Below, in pieces: positions 35,707 through 41,594 of a stretch of DNA of 41,594 nucleotides; within the stretch, counting starts at the first letter, position 1; each line of letters begins with the position of its first letter. The DNA comes from Lachnospiraceae bacterium (GTDB lineage Bacteria; Bacillota; Clostridia; Lachnospirales; Lachnospiraceae). The stretch is taken from positions 1 through 41,594 of the forward strand of contig JAFYWF010000033.1 of assembly GCA_017558145.1 (NCBI GenBank), read 5' to 3'. Under the pieces are notes generated by a model that worked only from the letters and a program-made list of their open reading frames with translations, was not told where the DNA came from and did not search any database. The translations under genes and the position numbers were made by a program.

Positions 35707-36339
35707 CTATTGGTGATTTTTAAAATAAAGATAAGAATACACTACCGGAACCATTGTCATAATCAAAATAATTACGATAAATAACCACTCATATCCGATG
35801 AAAGCATTCAATGTTATAAGTAATCCCCCAACAACCCATATAAATCCTGCTAATCTGTGCGTTTTGTTCCAGTTTTCTTCATTGTCTAAGGTCCATGGAA
35901 GCTTAATTCCCATGGTATAATTTTGCTTACATTTTGGAAGATAGTTTCCAATAATTACAAATAAAATTCCACTTCCTGCCACGGCATACTTACTGATATT
36001 AATATTCCATCCCAATGCTCCTCCGTAACAACTTACTACTACAAGAAGCGAAATTACCGGAATCAACCATACAATCAAACCAAACAACTTATCGCTCATA
36101 TTATAGTATTTAGGATCCTGAGATGTAATTCCCACACATAATAAATGAAAAAATGTCATTAACACAGGAATTCCAAACACAGTGAATGCCTTACTGCTCC
36201 ATCCATTAGGTGTTCCATCCATTCCAAAGTGCGTTGGAATCACATCCGGTAATTGTTCCCACAATATACAACCTATCACCAAAGGTATCAAAGTAACTAT
36301 GCTTGATAAAATCAATGTTTTTTTGTCTATCTTTTTCAT
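35707..36339 (-). CDS. sdpI: SdpI/DUF1648-family membrane protein
   Basis: A 210-residue membrane protein with six hydrophobic segments and the N-terminal DUF1648 signature LPDVIPTHFGMDGTPNGWSS (about residues 29-48), followed by the SdpI C-terminal part with IGNYLPKCKQNYTMGIKLPW and ENWNKTHRLAG. In Bacillus subtilis SdpI gives immunity to the killing peptide SdpC and also relays its presence to the repressor SdpR. Here it follows an sdpR-like gene with a 54-base gap, as in B. subtilis, but no sdpABC toxin genes are present in the window. It may give resistance to toxins of neighbours or act as a stress sensor. Confidence 0.88.
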   Translation of the reverse strand: MKKIDKKTLILSSIVTLIPLVIGCILWEQLPDVIPTHFGMDGTPNGWSSKAFTVFGIPVLMTFFHLLCVGITSQDPKYYNMSDKLFGLIVWLIPVISLLVVVSCYGGALGWNINISKYAVAGSGILFVIIGNYLPKCKQNYTMGIKLPWTLDNEENWNKTHRLAGFIWVVGGLLITLNAFIGYEWLFIVIILIMTMVPVVYSYLYFKNHQ

Positions 36340-36393
36340 ATTCTTTTCCTCAATCTATTCTCTTATATCAACTGTTTACAATAAATCTGGCTT

Positions 36394-36684
36394 TTATTCT
36401 GCTTGATTTTCTTTTGTACTCTCTGTTTCTTTTAATCCGGAAAGCCAAAGCATTACTTCCTCCACCACAGAGGTATTTAATTCATAAAAAATAAAATTTT
36501 TCTGTTTGTTTTCTCTTACCAGCTGTGCCTTCTTTAAAATATTCAAATGATAAGAAATCGTTGCACCTGTCATATCAAATTGACTTCCTATATCTCCGGC
36601 AGACATTCGTCCTTTTTTCAACATTTCCAAGATTTCTCTTCTGACCGGATCTGATAATGCTTTAAAGGTTTCTGCAAATCCCAT
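36394..36684 (-). CDS. sdpR: ArsR-family autorepressor, SdpR-like
   Basis: A 96-residue winged-helix regulator. It starts MGFAETFKALSDPVRREILE and has the DNA-recognition helix in DIGSQFDMTGATISYHLNIL (about residues 31-50) and a wing with LVRENKQKNFIFYEL. No metal-binding cysteines are present, so it is not a metal sensor, in line with SdpR. AAAGGAG precedes the ATG. Strong palindromes sit on both sides of its promoter, which fits autorepression. It is the first gene of a two-gene operon with sdpI. Confidence 0.92.
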   Translation of the reverse strand: MGFAETFKALSDPVRREILEMLKKGRMSAGDIGSQFDMTGATISYHLNILKKAQLVRENKQKNFIFYELNTSVVEEVMLWLSGLKETESTKENQAE

Positions 36685-36715
36685 AATACCTGCTCCTTTC
36701 CATCTAATATATAAT

Positions 36716-36751
36716 ATTTAGATTGTTTTCTAATTAGAATATTTTCTAAAT
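36716..36751 (-). promoter_or_regulatory. Nested symmetric operator at the sdpR transcription start
   Basis: The outer half-sites ATTTAGA (36716-36722) and TCTAAAT (36745-36751) share an exact centre with the inner palindrome TTCTAATTAGAA (36728-36739). The site runs from about the transcription start into the leader, a position that blocks RNA polymerase. The binding protein is inferred to be the product of sdpR. Confidence 0.7.
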
Positions 36752-36753
36752 AA

Positions 36754-36782
36754 ATTATAACTCGCTACGCTTAACTTTTCAA
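36754..36782 (-). promoter_or_regulatory. Promoter of the sdpRI operon
   Basis: On the minus strand TTGAAA (36777-36782), 17 bases, TATAAT (36754-36759), a perfect -10 box. Operator-like palindromes lie directly on both sides. Confidence 0.85.
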
Positions 36783-36785
36783 TGT

Positions 36786-36809
36786 CTATTTAGATTTTTT
36801 TCTAAATAG
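36786..36809. promoter_or_regulatory. Second operator-like palindrome upstream of the sdpR promoter
   Basis: CTATTTAGA (36786-36794) and TCTAAATAG (36801-36809) are perfect 9-bp arms around TTTTTT. The half-site ATTTAGA/TCTAAAT is the same as in the operator at 36716-36751, which supports one protein binding both. Confidence 0.7.
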
Positions 36810-36893
36810 CTAATATATCACGTCGATTTCCGAATTTTAAGGCAATTGTTTTGCTCTCGACTTGCTTCTACACTCTAATACTTCCTTCCACAT

Positions 36894-36932
36894 AAAAAGG
36901 TGATATCCTGATTCTCATCAAAATATCACCTT
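36894..36932 (-). terminator. Terminator of the feo cluster
   Basis: AAGGTGATAT (36897-36906) and ATATCACCTT (36923-36932) form a 10-bp stem with a T-run on the minus strand, about 30 bases after the Cys-rich gene. Confidence 0.82.
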
Positions 36933-36961
36933 ATCACAGGAAACATATTTATAAAACTAAA

Positions 36962-37123
36962 TTACTTGCATCCACACTCATCCCCTGAGCTTTTTTTATT
37001 TCCACAGGTTCCTGCGTGTGGACATCCGATACAAGCTGTACCCTTTTTCTTTTCTTTTACAATGTAGATGATTGCTAAACTTATTATCACTAAAATAACA
37101 ACTGCTACTATTAAATCAGACAT
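36962..37123 (-). CDS. FeoB-associated Cys-rich membrane protein
   Basis: A 53-residue protein too short to be found by length-based gene finding. It starts MSDLIVAVVILVIISLAIIY, one membrane helix (about residues 4-21), then a basic stretch KEKKKG and a cytoplasmic tail rich in cysteine: CIGCPHAGTCG and DECGCK. This layout is that of the small FeoB-associated proteins encoded after feoB in many Firmicutes, thought to help ferrous iron transport, possibly by binding iron or an iron-sulfur cluster. GGAG is four bases before the ATG. It follows feoB by 133 bases and ends at a terminator, so it belongs to the feo transcript. Confidence 0.93.
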   Translation of the reverse strand: MSDLIVAVVILVIISLAIIYIVKEKKKGTACIGCPHAGTCGNKKSSGDECGCK

Positions 37124-37256
37124 ATTTCTCCATTCATATTTCTATTTTTATATTCTATGATTCCATATTTTATCTGTAACATAGCCTCTCGTATTTACAT
37201 GAACATAATCTTAATCTATACCCATAATCACGATATGATTCCACACAGAGTTTTTG

Positions 37257-39230
37257 CTACTTCATTTCATTCTTACGAATCAGAAATACTATGACTCCAG
37301 CCATAACACCTACTGCTATCAGTCCCGGTACAAATCCTACCCCCAAAGCTCCTGTAGTAATGATTGTTCCTATCTGGTATACCCAAAAAGCCACTGTATA
37401 ACCGGTTGCCATCTGAAGACATACACCACCCCAGAACCATTTTCTATCCTGCATCTCAGAGTTCATAGCTCCTAAAGCTGCAAAGCAAGGAGGCGTAAAT
37501 AAATTAAACATTAAGTATGCCAATGCTGCCACTTTAGTTAATCCCATAGCAACTGCCACTTCATTTGCACCACCGACAAGAGCCAGTTCCTCTGTATCAA
37601 TAAAACCGGTTATGGCATAACATACTGCTAAAGTTCCTACTACATTTTCTTTTGCTATAAATCCGGTTACTGCTGCCGCTGCCAACTGCCATGCTGTAAT
37701 TCCAACAATCGGAATAAGCAATACTGCAATCGGTCCTGCAATAGAAGCAAGAATAGAGGTACTCTCCATTCCTTCCTCAACCAACTGCAACTTCCAGGTA
37801 AAGGACTGCATAATCTGCACCACCGTATTACATACCAAAATTACAGTTCCTGCTTTTACAATATAGGATTTTCCTCTAGATAACATAGAAAGAAATGCTC
37901 TTTTCAAACTAGGAAGTTTATATTCCGGCAACTCCATAATGAAAAATGATTTTTTCTTTTTTCGTCCTGAAATCTTATTTACCAACAATGCTCCTGTAAA
38001 AATCAATATGATACCCACAAAATACATCAAAGTTCCTACCCAGGAAGCATCTGCAAAGAAAACCCCTGCAAACAACGCAATTACCGGTAACTTAGCACCA
38101 CAAGGCATAAAAGGTGCTAACATCGCCGTTGCTCTACGTTCTCTTTCGTTACGAATGGTACGACAAGCCATAATTCCCGGAATAGCGCAACCTGTACCTA
38201 TCACCATAGGAATCACTGATTTTCCGGAAAGTCCAACTTTTTTAAAGAAAGGATCCAACACTACCGTTGCTCGTGCCATATATCCACAATCTTCCAAAAG
38301 AGCAATAATAAAATACATCACCATTACTAACGGAAGAAAGCCGACTACTGCTCCCACACCACCAATGATACCATCTACTAAAAGTGCCTGTAAAAATGGA
38401 GACGCATTTACCACAATTCCCGCTACCCATTCCTGAAAAACTTCAATCCATCCTACCAATACATCCGCAAGCCATGGTCCCAAAGTAGACTGAGAAATAT
38501 CAAACACCAAAAACATTACCACAGCAAAAATAGGAATGCCTAACCATTTATTAGTAAGAATCATATCGATTTTATCCTGATAATTTTTATCTTTGGTAAA
38601 AATCTTTCTTTTTTCTACTTGTTTCACAATATCATTAATAAAAGCATAACGTTTTTTGTCTGCTTCCACTACTGACTCTTTATTATGTAAATTCACATTT
38701 CCCTGATTGTAAGGCGCAATTTGTGTCTGCCCTTTTAATGAAATCGCTTTGTTCACTAAGTCTTTCAGTCCGTTGTCATGATGAGAAGTGGATACCGTTT
38801 CCACCACAGGACATTTCAGCTTTTCACTTAAAAGTTGTACATTGATTTCTGTGTCCTTCTTCTCATTAATATCACTTTTATTCAAAGCCACCACCACTGG
38901 AATTCCTAATTCCATCAACTGTGTGGTAAAAAACAAACTCCTGCTTAAATTCGTAGCATCTACAATATTAATGATTGCATCCGGATTTTCATTTTTCACA
39001 TAAGTGCTGGTGACACTTTCTTCAGAAGTAAACGGCGACATAGAATATGCCCCCGGCAAATCCACCGCAATTACTTCTTCTGCAATATCATAATAACTTT
39101 TCTTAATTGTACTTTCTTTCTTATCTACGGTAACGCCTGCCCAGTTACCTACTTTTTCACTTTTTCCCGTCAATGCGTTATACATTGTTGTTTTCCCACT
39201 GTTAGGATTTCCTGCTAAAGCTATTCTCAT
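37257..39230 (-). CDS. feoB: Ferrous iron transporter FeoB
   Basis: A 657-residue GTP-driven ferrous iron importer. The N-terminal G domain has all nucleotide motifs: GNPNSGKTT (G1), GVTVDKK (G2 Thr), DLPGAYS (G3), NKSD (G4) and VSTS (G5 region). A helical spacer follows, then the membrane part (from about residue 215) with two Gate domains; GTGCAIPGIMACRTIRNERE contains the family's conserved Cys and Pro in the transport path. The frame is open up to 39248, but GAGGGG lies six bases before the ATG at 39230, giving the usual start MRIALAGNPNSGKT. It is followed by the Cys-rich gene and preceded by feoA with a 163-base gap that has its own promoter and operator. Confidence 0.97.
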   Translation of the reverse strand: MRIALAGNPNSGKTTMYNALTGKSEKVGNWAGVTVDKKESTIKKSYYDIAEEVIAVDLPGAYSMSPFTSEESVTSTYVKNENPDAIINIVDATNLSRSLFFTTQLMELGIPVVVALNKSDINEKKDTEINVQLLSEKLKCPVVETVSTSHHDNGLKDLVNKAISLKGQTQIAPYNQGNVNLHNKESVVEADKKRYAFINDIVKQVEKRKIFTKDKNYQDKIDMILTNKWLGIPIFAVVMFLVFDISQSTLGPWLADVLVGWIEVFQEWVAGIVVNASPFLQALLVDGIIGGVGAVVGFLPLVMVMYFIIALLEDCGYMARATVVLDPFFKKVGLSGKSVIPMVIGTGCAIPGIMACRTIRNERERRATAMLAPFMPCGAKLPVIALFAGVFFADASWVGTLMYFVGIILIFTGALLVNKISGRKKKKSFFIMELPEYKLPSLKRAFLSMLSRGKSYIVKAGTVILVCNTVVQIMQSFTWKLQLVEEGMESTSILASIAGPIAVLLIPIVGITAWQLAAAAVTGFIAKENVVGTLAVCYAITGFIDTEELALVGGANEVAVAMGLTKVAALAYLMFNLFTPPCFAALGAMNSEMQDRKWFWGGVCLQMATGYTVAFWVYQIGTIITTGALGVGFVPGLIAVGVMAGVIVFLIRKNEMK

Positions 39231-39316
39231 AAATTGCCCCTCTATCAAATTCGCTTTTTCACTTTAATTAACTTCTTTATCTATACTTACATTGTTACTT
39301 AGAATTTTCATTTAAC

Positions 39317-39350
39317 AATATATAAAACTTTTTTGTTAGTTGCAACTAAC
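39317..39350 (-). promoter_or_regulatory. feoB promoter overlapped by a perfect 16-bp palindrome
   Basis: On the minus strand TTGCAA (39340-39345), 17 bases, TATATT (39317-39322). The -35 box is the centre of the palindrome GTTAGTTGCAACTAAC (39335-39350). The motif TTAG-N6-CTAA resembles DtxR/IdeR-type iron-repressor sites, which fits iron control of feoB; the regulator itself is not in the window. Confidence 0.75.
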
Positions 39351-39393
39351 TCGAAGGCATAAAAAATAGCGATTTCCATCACCATTTTTAAGA

Positions 39394-39606
39394 CTATACT
39401 ATAATAGCCTCTGCCAAGTCTCTGTCAATATTATATCTTCCCTCTTTAATAGATACCACACAATTAGATCTGCCTTTGGAAATCACGGTAATCGGTTCAC
39501 CACTGTAACATCCAAGAGAAAACAAGAAATCTATAAGCTCTTCATCATCAGCATCAATCTCTTTTACAATATACTCTTCTCCCACATTTGCCTCTGCTAA
39601 TGTCAT
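39394..39606 (-). CDS. feoA: Ferrous iron transport accessory protein FeoA
   Basis: A 70-residue SH3-like cytoplasmic protein that assists FeoB. It starts MTLAEANVGEEYIVKEID and has the family centre FLFSLGCYSGEPITVISKGR (about residues 27-46), ending IDRDLAEAIIV, as FeoA proteins usually do. Two starts are possible; the ATG at 39606 follows GGAGG five bases upstream and gives the family-typical N-terminus, while the ATG at 39618 has no good site. It is the first gene of the iron cluster, with a strong promoter and an iron-box-like palindrome upstream. Confidence 0.93.
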   Translation of the reverse strand: MTLAEANVGEEYIVKEIDADDEELIDFLFSLGCYSGEPITVISKGRSNCVVSIKEGRYNIDRDLAEAIIV

Positions 39607-39701
39607 ACCATCCTCCATAGATCCAATAACAATGATAATATTTCCATAATAGTCAGTTCGTTATCAAGCAACTTACCATAATTACTTCATACTACCATTA
39701 A

Positions 39702-39715
39702 TTAGTTTCAACTAA
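39702..39715 (-). promoter_or_regulatory. Iron-box-like palindrome at the feoA transcription start
   Basis: TTAGTTTCAACTAA is a perfect inverted repeat of TTAGTT around two bases, and matches the feoB palindrome in every arm position. It lies just downstream of the feoA -10 box, an arrangement for repression. Confidence 0.75.
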
Positions 39716-39725
39716 CTACTTCTAA

Positions 39726-39754
39726 ACTATAAAATAAATCATTTTCTTTGTCAA
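39726..39754 (-). promoter_or_regulatory. Promoter of feoA
   Basis: On the minus strand TTGACA (39749-39754, perfect -35), 17 bases, TATAGT (39726-39731). The leader is about 110 bases. Confidence 0.85.
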
Positions 39755-39844
39755 CAAATATTTTTCTTTTCTGTTTTTTCAGACTTTTTTTATTTTTTTC
39801 TTCATTTTTCGCACATTTCATTCGTAAATTTGCAAAAAATAAGG

Positions 39845-39850
39845 TATAAT
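39845..39850 (+). promoter_or_regulatory. -10 box of the polyphosphate phosphotransferase gene
   Basis: A perfect TATAAT lies 34 bases upstream of the ATG at 39885. No good -35 box is found at 16-18 bases, so only the -10 is claimed. Confidence 0.5.
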
Positions 39851-39884
39851 GATTTTATAAAAACTAAGAATTGAGGTGATTACC

Positions 39885-41357
39885 ATGTTGAAAAATTGGA
39901 CTCCTGCTGAGATTCCTTCGAAAGAAGAGATGAAAAGTCGTCTTGATAAATCAAGGGGCAGACTCTATGAACTTCAAATGCAAATTAAAGAACACAAACT
40001 TCCTGTATTAGTTTTATTTGAAGGTTGGGGTGCTTCCGGTAAAGGAAGTACTATTGGTAAAGTAATTAAAAATATTGATCCAAGATTTTTCAAAGTAGCA
40101 ACAACTTCTGCTCCTACTGAAGAAGAATTACGCAAACCCTTCCTCTATCGATACATGAAACAAATTCCGGAAAACGGTAAATTCACCTTTCTGGATTCCG
40201 GCTGGCTGGAAGAAACTGTTCAAGACAGACTTCTACATGATTTATCTGATGACGGATACGATAAACGAATTGATAGTATTAAACGTTTTGAGCGCCAGTT
40301 AACAGATAACGGTTATCTCCTGGTAAAATTCTTTATGCATATTGATAAAGAAGAACAGGAAAAACGAATTAAAAAATTAATGAATCACAAGGACACGAAA
40401 TGGAGAGTTTCCTCTTTCGATAAGTGGCAAAATTCTCACTACAAAAAATGCAGCAAAGTTTTTGACCGTTATTTAACTGACACTAATCTTCCCACTTCTC
40501 CCTGGTACTTAATTGACTCTAAGGATAATAAATGGGCGGAACTTCAGGTAATGGAAACTTTAGTTAGTGGGATTGAAGTTGCTCTGCAAAACAATGCTCA
40601 CTCTGTTCCTATATTGCAAAATATTTTTCCATTGGTAAAAATGCCTCGCCTTGCAGATATTCCTTTAGCCGATAAAACGCTCTCTGATGAAGAATACAAA
40701 AACGAGTTAGATGAATTACAGGATAAATTAAAAGATTTACACAATCGTCTCTATCGTAAACGTGTACCGGTTATTATCACTTACGAAGGCTGGGATGCTG
40801 CAGGAAAAGGCGGAAACATTAAACGTATTACTGAAGCACTGGATCCACGTGGTTTTGAAGTACATCCTATTGCCAGCCCGGAACCTCATGAAAAAGCAAG
40901 ACATTACTTATGGCGTTTTTGGACAAGACTTCCTAAGGACGGACATATTGCCATCTTTGATCGTACCTGGTATGGTCGCGTTATGGTAGAACGCTTAGAG
41001 GGTTTCTGTTCGGAAAATGATTGGAAACGTGCCTACAATGAGATGAATGAATTTGAGAAAGAGCTTTCTGATTGGGGTGCTATTATCATTAAATTCTGGG
41101 TACAAATTGACAAAGACACACAATTAGAACGTTTCACAGATCGTCAAAACAATCCGGAAAAACGCTGGAAAATAACAGATGAAGATTGGCGTAATCGTGA
41201 AAAATGGGATTTATATGAAGAAGCGGTAGATGAGATGCTTCAAAAAACAAGCACTACATACGCACCTTGGCATATTTTAGAATCTGTAGATAAAAAATAT
41301 GCAAGAATCAAAGCCCTGAAAATTATTATTGAAGAACTGGAAAAAGTTTTAAATTAA
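39885..41357 (+). CDS. pap: Polyphosphate:AMP phosphotransferase (tandem-domain PPK2 family)
   Basis: A 490-residue protein made of two PPK2 domains in tandem, the layout of class II PPK2 enzymes (PAP), which use polyphosphate to turn AMP into ADP. The N-terminal half has Walker A GWGASGKGS (about residues 48-56) but DSGWLEETV where the catalytic Walker B region normally reads DRSWYGRV. The C-terminal half has GWDAAGKGG and a complete FDRTWYGRVMVER, so the second domain is the likely active one, as reported for family members. The frame is open from a GTG at 39876, but GAGG lies eight bases before the ATG at 39885, which is chosen. It is a single gene ending in a terminator. Confidence 0.93.
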   Translation: MLKNWTPAEIPSKEEMKSRLDKSRGRLYELQMQIKEHKLPVLVLFEGWGASGKGSTIGKVIKNIDPRFFKVATTSAPTEEELRKPFLYRYMKQIPENGKFTFLDSGWLEETVQDRLLHDLSDDGYDKRIDSIKRFERQLTDNGYLLVKFFMHIDKEEQEKRIKKLMNHKDTKWRVSSFDKWQNSHYKKCSKVFDRYLTDTNLPTSPWYLIDSKDNKWAELQVMETLVSGIEVALQNNAHSVPILQNIFPLVKMPRLADIPLADKTLSDEEYKNELDELQDKLKDLHNRLYRKRVPVIITYEGWDAAGKGGNIKRITEALDPRGFEVHPIASPEPHEKARHYLWRFWTRLPKDGHIAIFDRTWYGRVMVERLEGFCSENDWKRAYNEMNEFEKELSDWGAIIIKFWVQIDKDTQLERFTDRQNNPEKRWKITDEDWRNREKWDLYEEAVDEMLQKTSTTYAPWHILESVDKKYARIKALKIIIEELEKVLN

Positions 41358-41393
41358 TATTCGTTCCAATAGGAAGCGGTATTTCATTGTATT

Positions 41394-41425
41394 AAAAAAA
41401 GGACAAACATTGTTTGTCCTTTTTT
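41394..41425. terminator. Bidirectional terminator between pap and lepA
   Basis: GGACAAAC and GTTTGTCC with a 3-base loop, flanked by a run of seven A's and a run of T's, between the convergent genes. Confidence 0.9.
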
Positions 41426-41434
41426 GTCGTTTTC

Positions 41435-41594
41435 TTAATTTTCGTCCAGTTTGAGAACACTCATGAAGGCTTTCTGTGGAATTTCCACGTTTCCTACCTG
41501 ACGCATTCTCTTCTTTCCTTCTTTCTGTTTTTCTAACAGTTTCTTCTTACGAGTAATGTCACCACCGTAACATTTCGCAAGTACGTCTTTACGA
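41435..41594 (-). CDS. lepA: Elongation factor 4 (LepA), C-terminal end only
   Basis: The last 52 residues of LepA, a ribosome-bound GTPase that can back-translocate or assist ribosome assembly. The visible part reads [20 protein letters not shown], then [19 protein letters not shown] and [12 protein letters not shown] before the stop. This basic tail with [20 protein letters not shown] is almost invariant in LepA. The gene begins outside the window to the right and ends near the shared terminator. Confidence 0.97.
   Translation of the reverse strand, partial: RKDVLAKCYGGDITRKKKLLEKQKEGKKRMRQVGNVEIPQKAFMSVLKLDEN

Overview
The window comes from a low-GC, Gram-positive anaerobe of the Clostridia, most likely a Lachnospiraceae-type gut bacterium. 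This rests on the AT-rich sequence, AGGAGG-type ribosome sites, sigma-A-like promoters with 17-bp spacers, a FeoA/FeoB/Cys-rich iron cluster, SdpR/SdpI genes, and a single-membrane type IV pilus (T4P) cluster with no secretin gene. Genus cannot be read from the sequence. Almost everything is on the minus strand; only a DHH phosphoesterase (2080-2997) and a polyphosphate:AMP phosphotransferase (39885-41357) lie on plus.

Layout. 1-4135: the 5' part of an oligopeptide ABC permease gene, a YtvI-like membrane protein, the DHH protein and an RsmH-type methyltransferase. 4160-10524: a self-contained three-gene operon with one promoter and one terminator. It encodes a membrane diguanylate cyclase, a receptor with two extracytoplasmic solute-binding domains joined to a degenerate GGDEF and an intact EAL domain, and a peptide-binding lipoprotein that overlaps the receptor stop codon. 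10566-14262: housekeeping and transport genes (DUF368/PopT-like, Na+/Ca2+ exchanger, tRNA-Pro(AGG), dtd, a HAD phosphatase). 14304-16433: a chemoreceptor with a Cache domain. 16598-35102: an 18-kb T4P cluster in the order pilB, pilC, pilA, pilD, pilMN fusion, pilO, four minor or large prepilins, and a 1668-residue secreted DUF5057-type protein, ending in a terminator. 35136-36810: a Nudix hydrolase and an SdpR/SdpI pair with symmetric operators. 36894-39754: a feoA-feoB-Cys-rich iron cluster with two matching palindromic operators. 39845-41594: the polyphosphate enzyme and the 3' end of lepA.

How the genes may work together. PilB begins with a complete two-repeat MshEN motif, the known c-di-GMP-binding element of pilus ATPases. 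The same window holds an operon that can make c-di-GMP (intact GGDEF with RxxD inhibitory site) and break it down (intact EAL), with an extracellular solute-sensing half and a dedicated peptide-binding lipoprotein. The working hypothesis, an inference, is that an extracellular peptide or amino acid sets c-di-GMP, which controls a pilus carrying unusually large minor pilins and a giant secreted partner. The cluster has no pilT, so retraction is either absent or encoded elsewhere.

No intergenic stretch exceeds 300 bases. The larger gaps (1828-2079, 36685-36961, 39619-39884) hold promoters, operators or terminators described below. No CRISPR array, insertion sequence, prophage or rRNA was seen.
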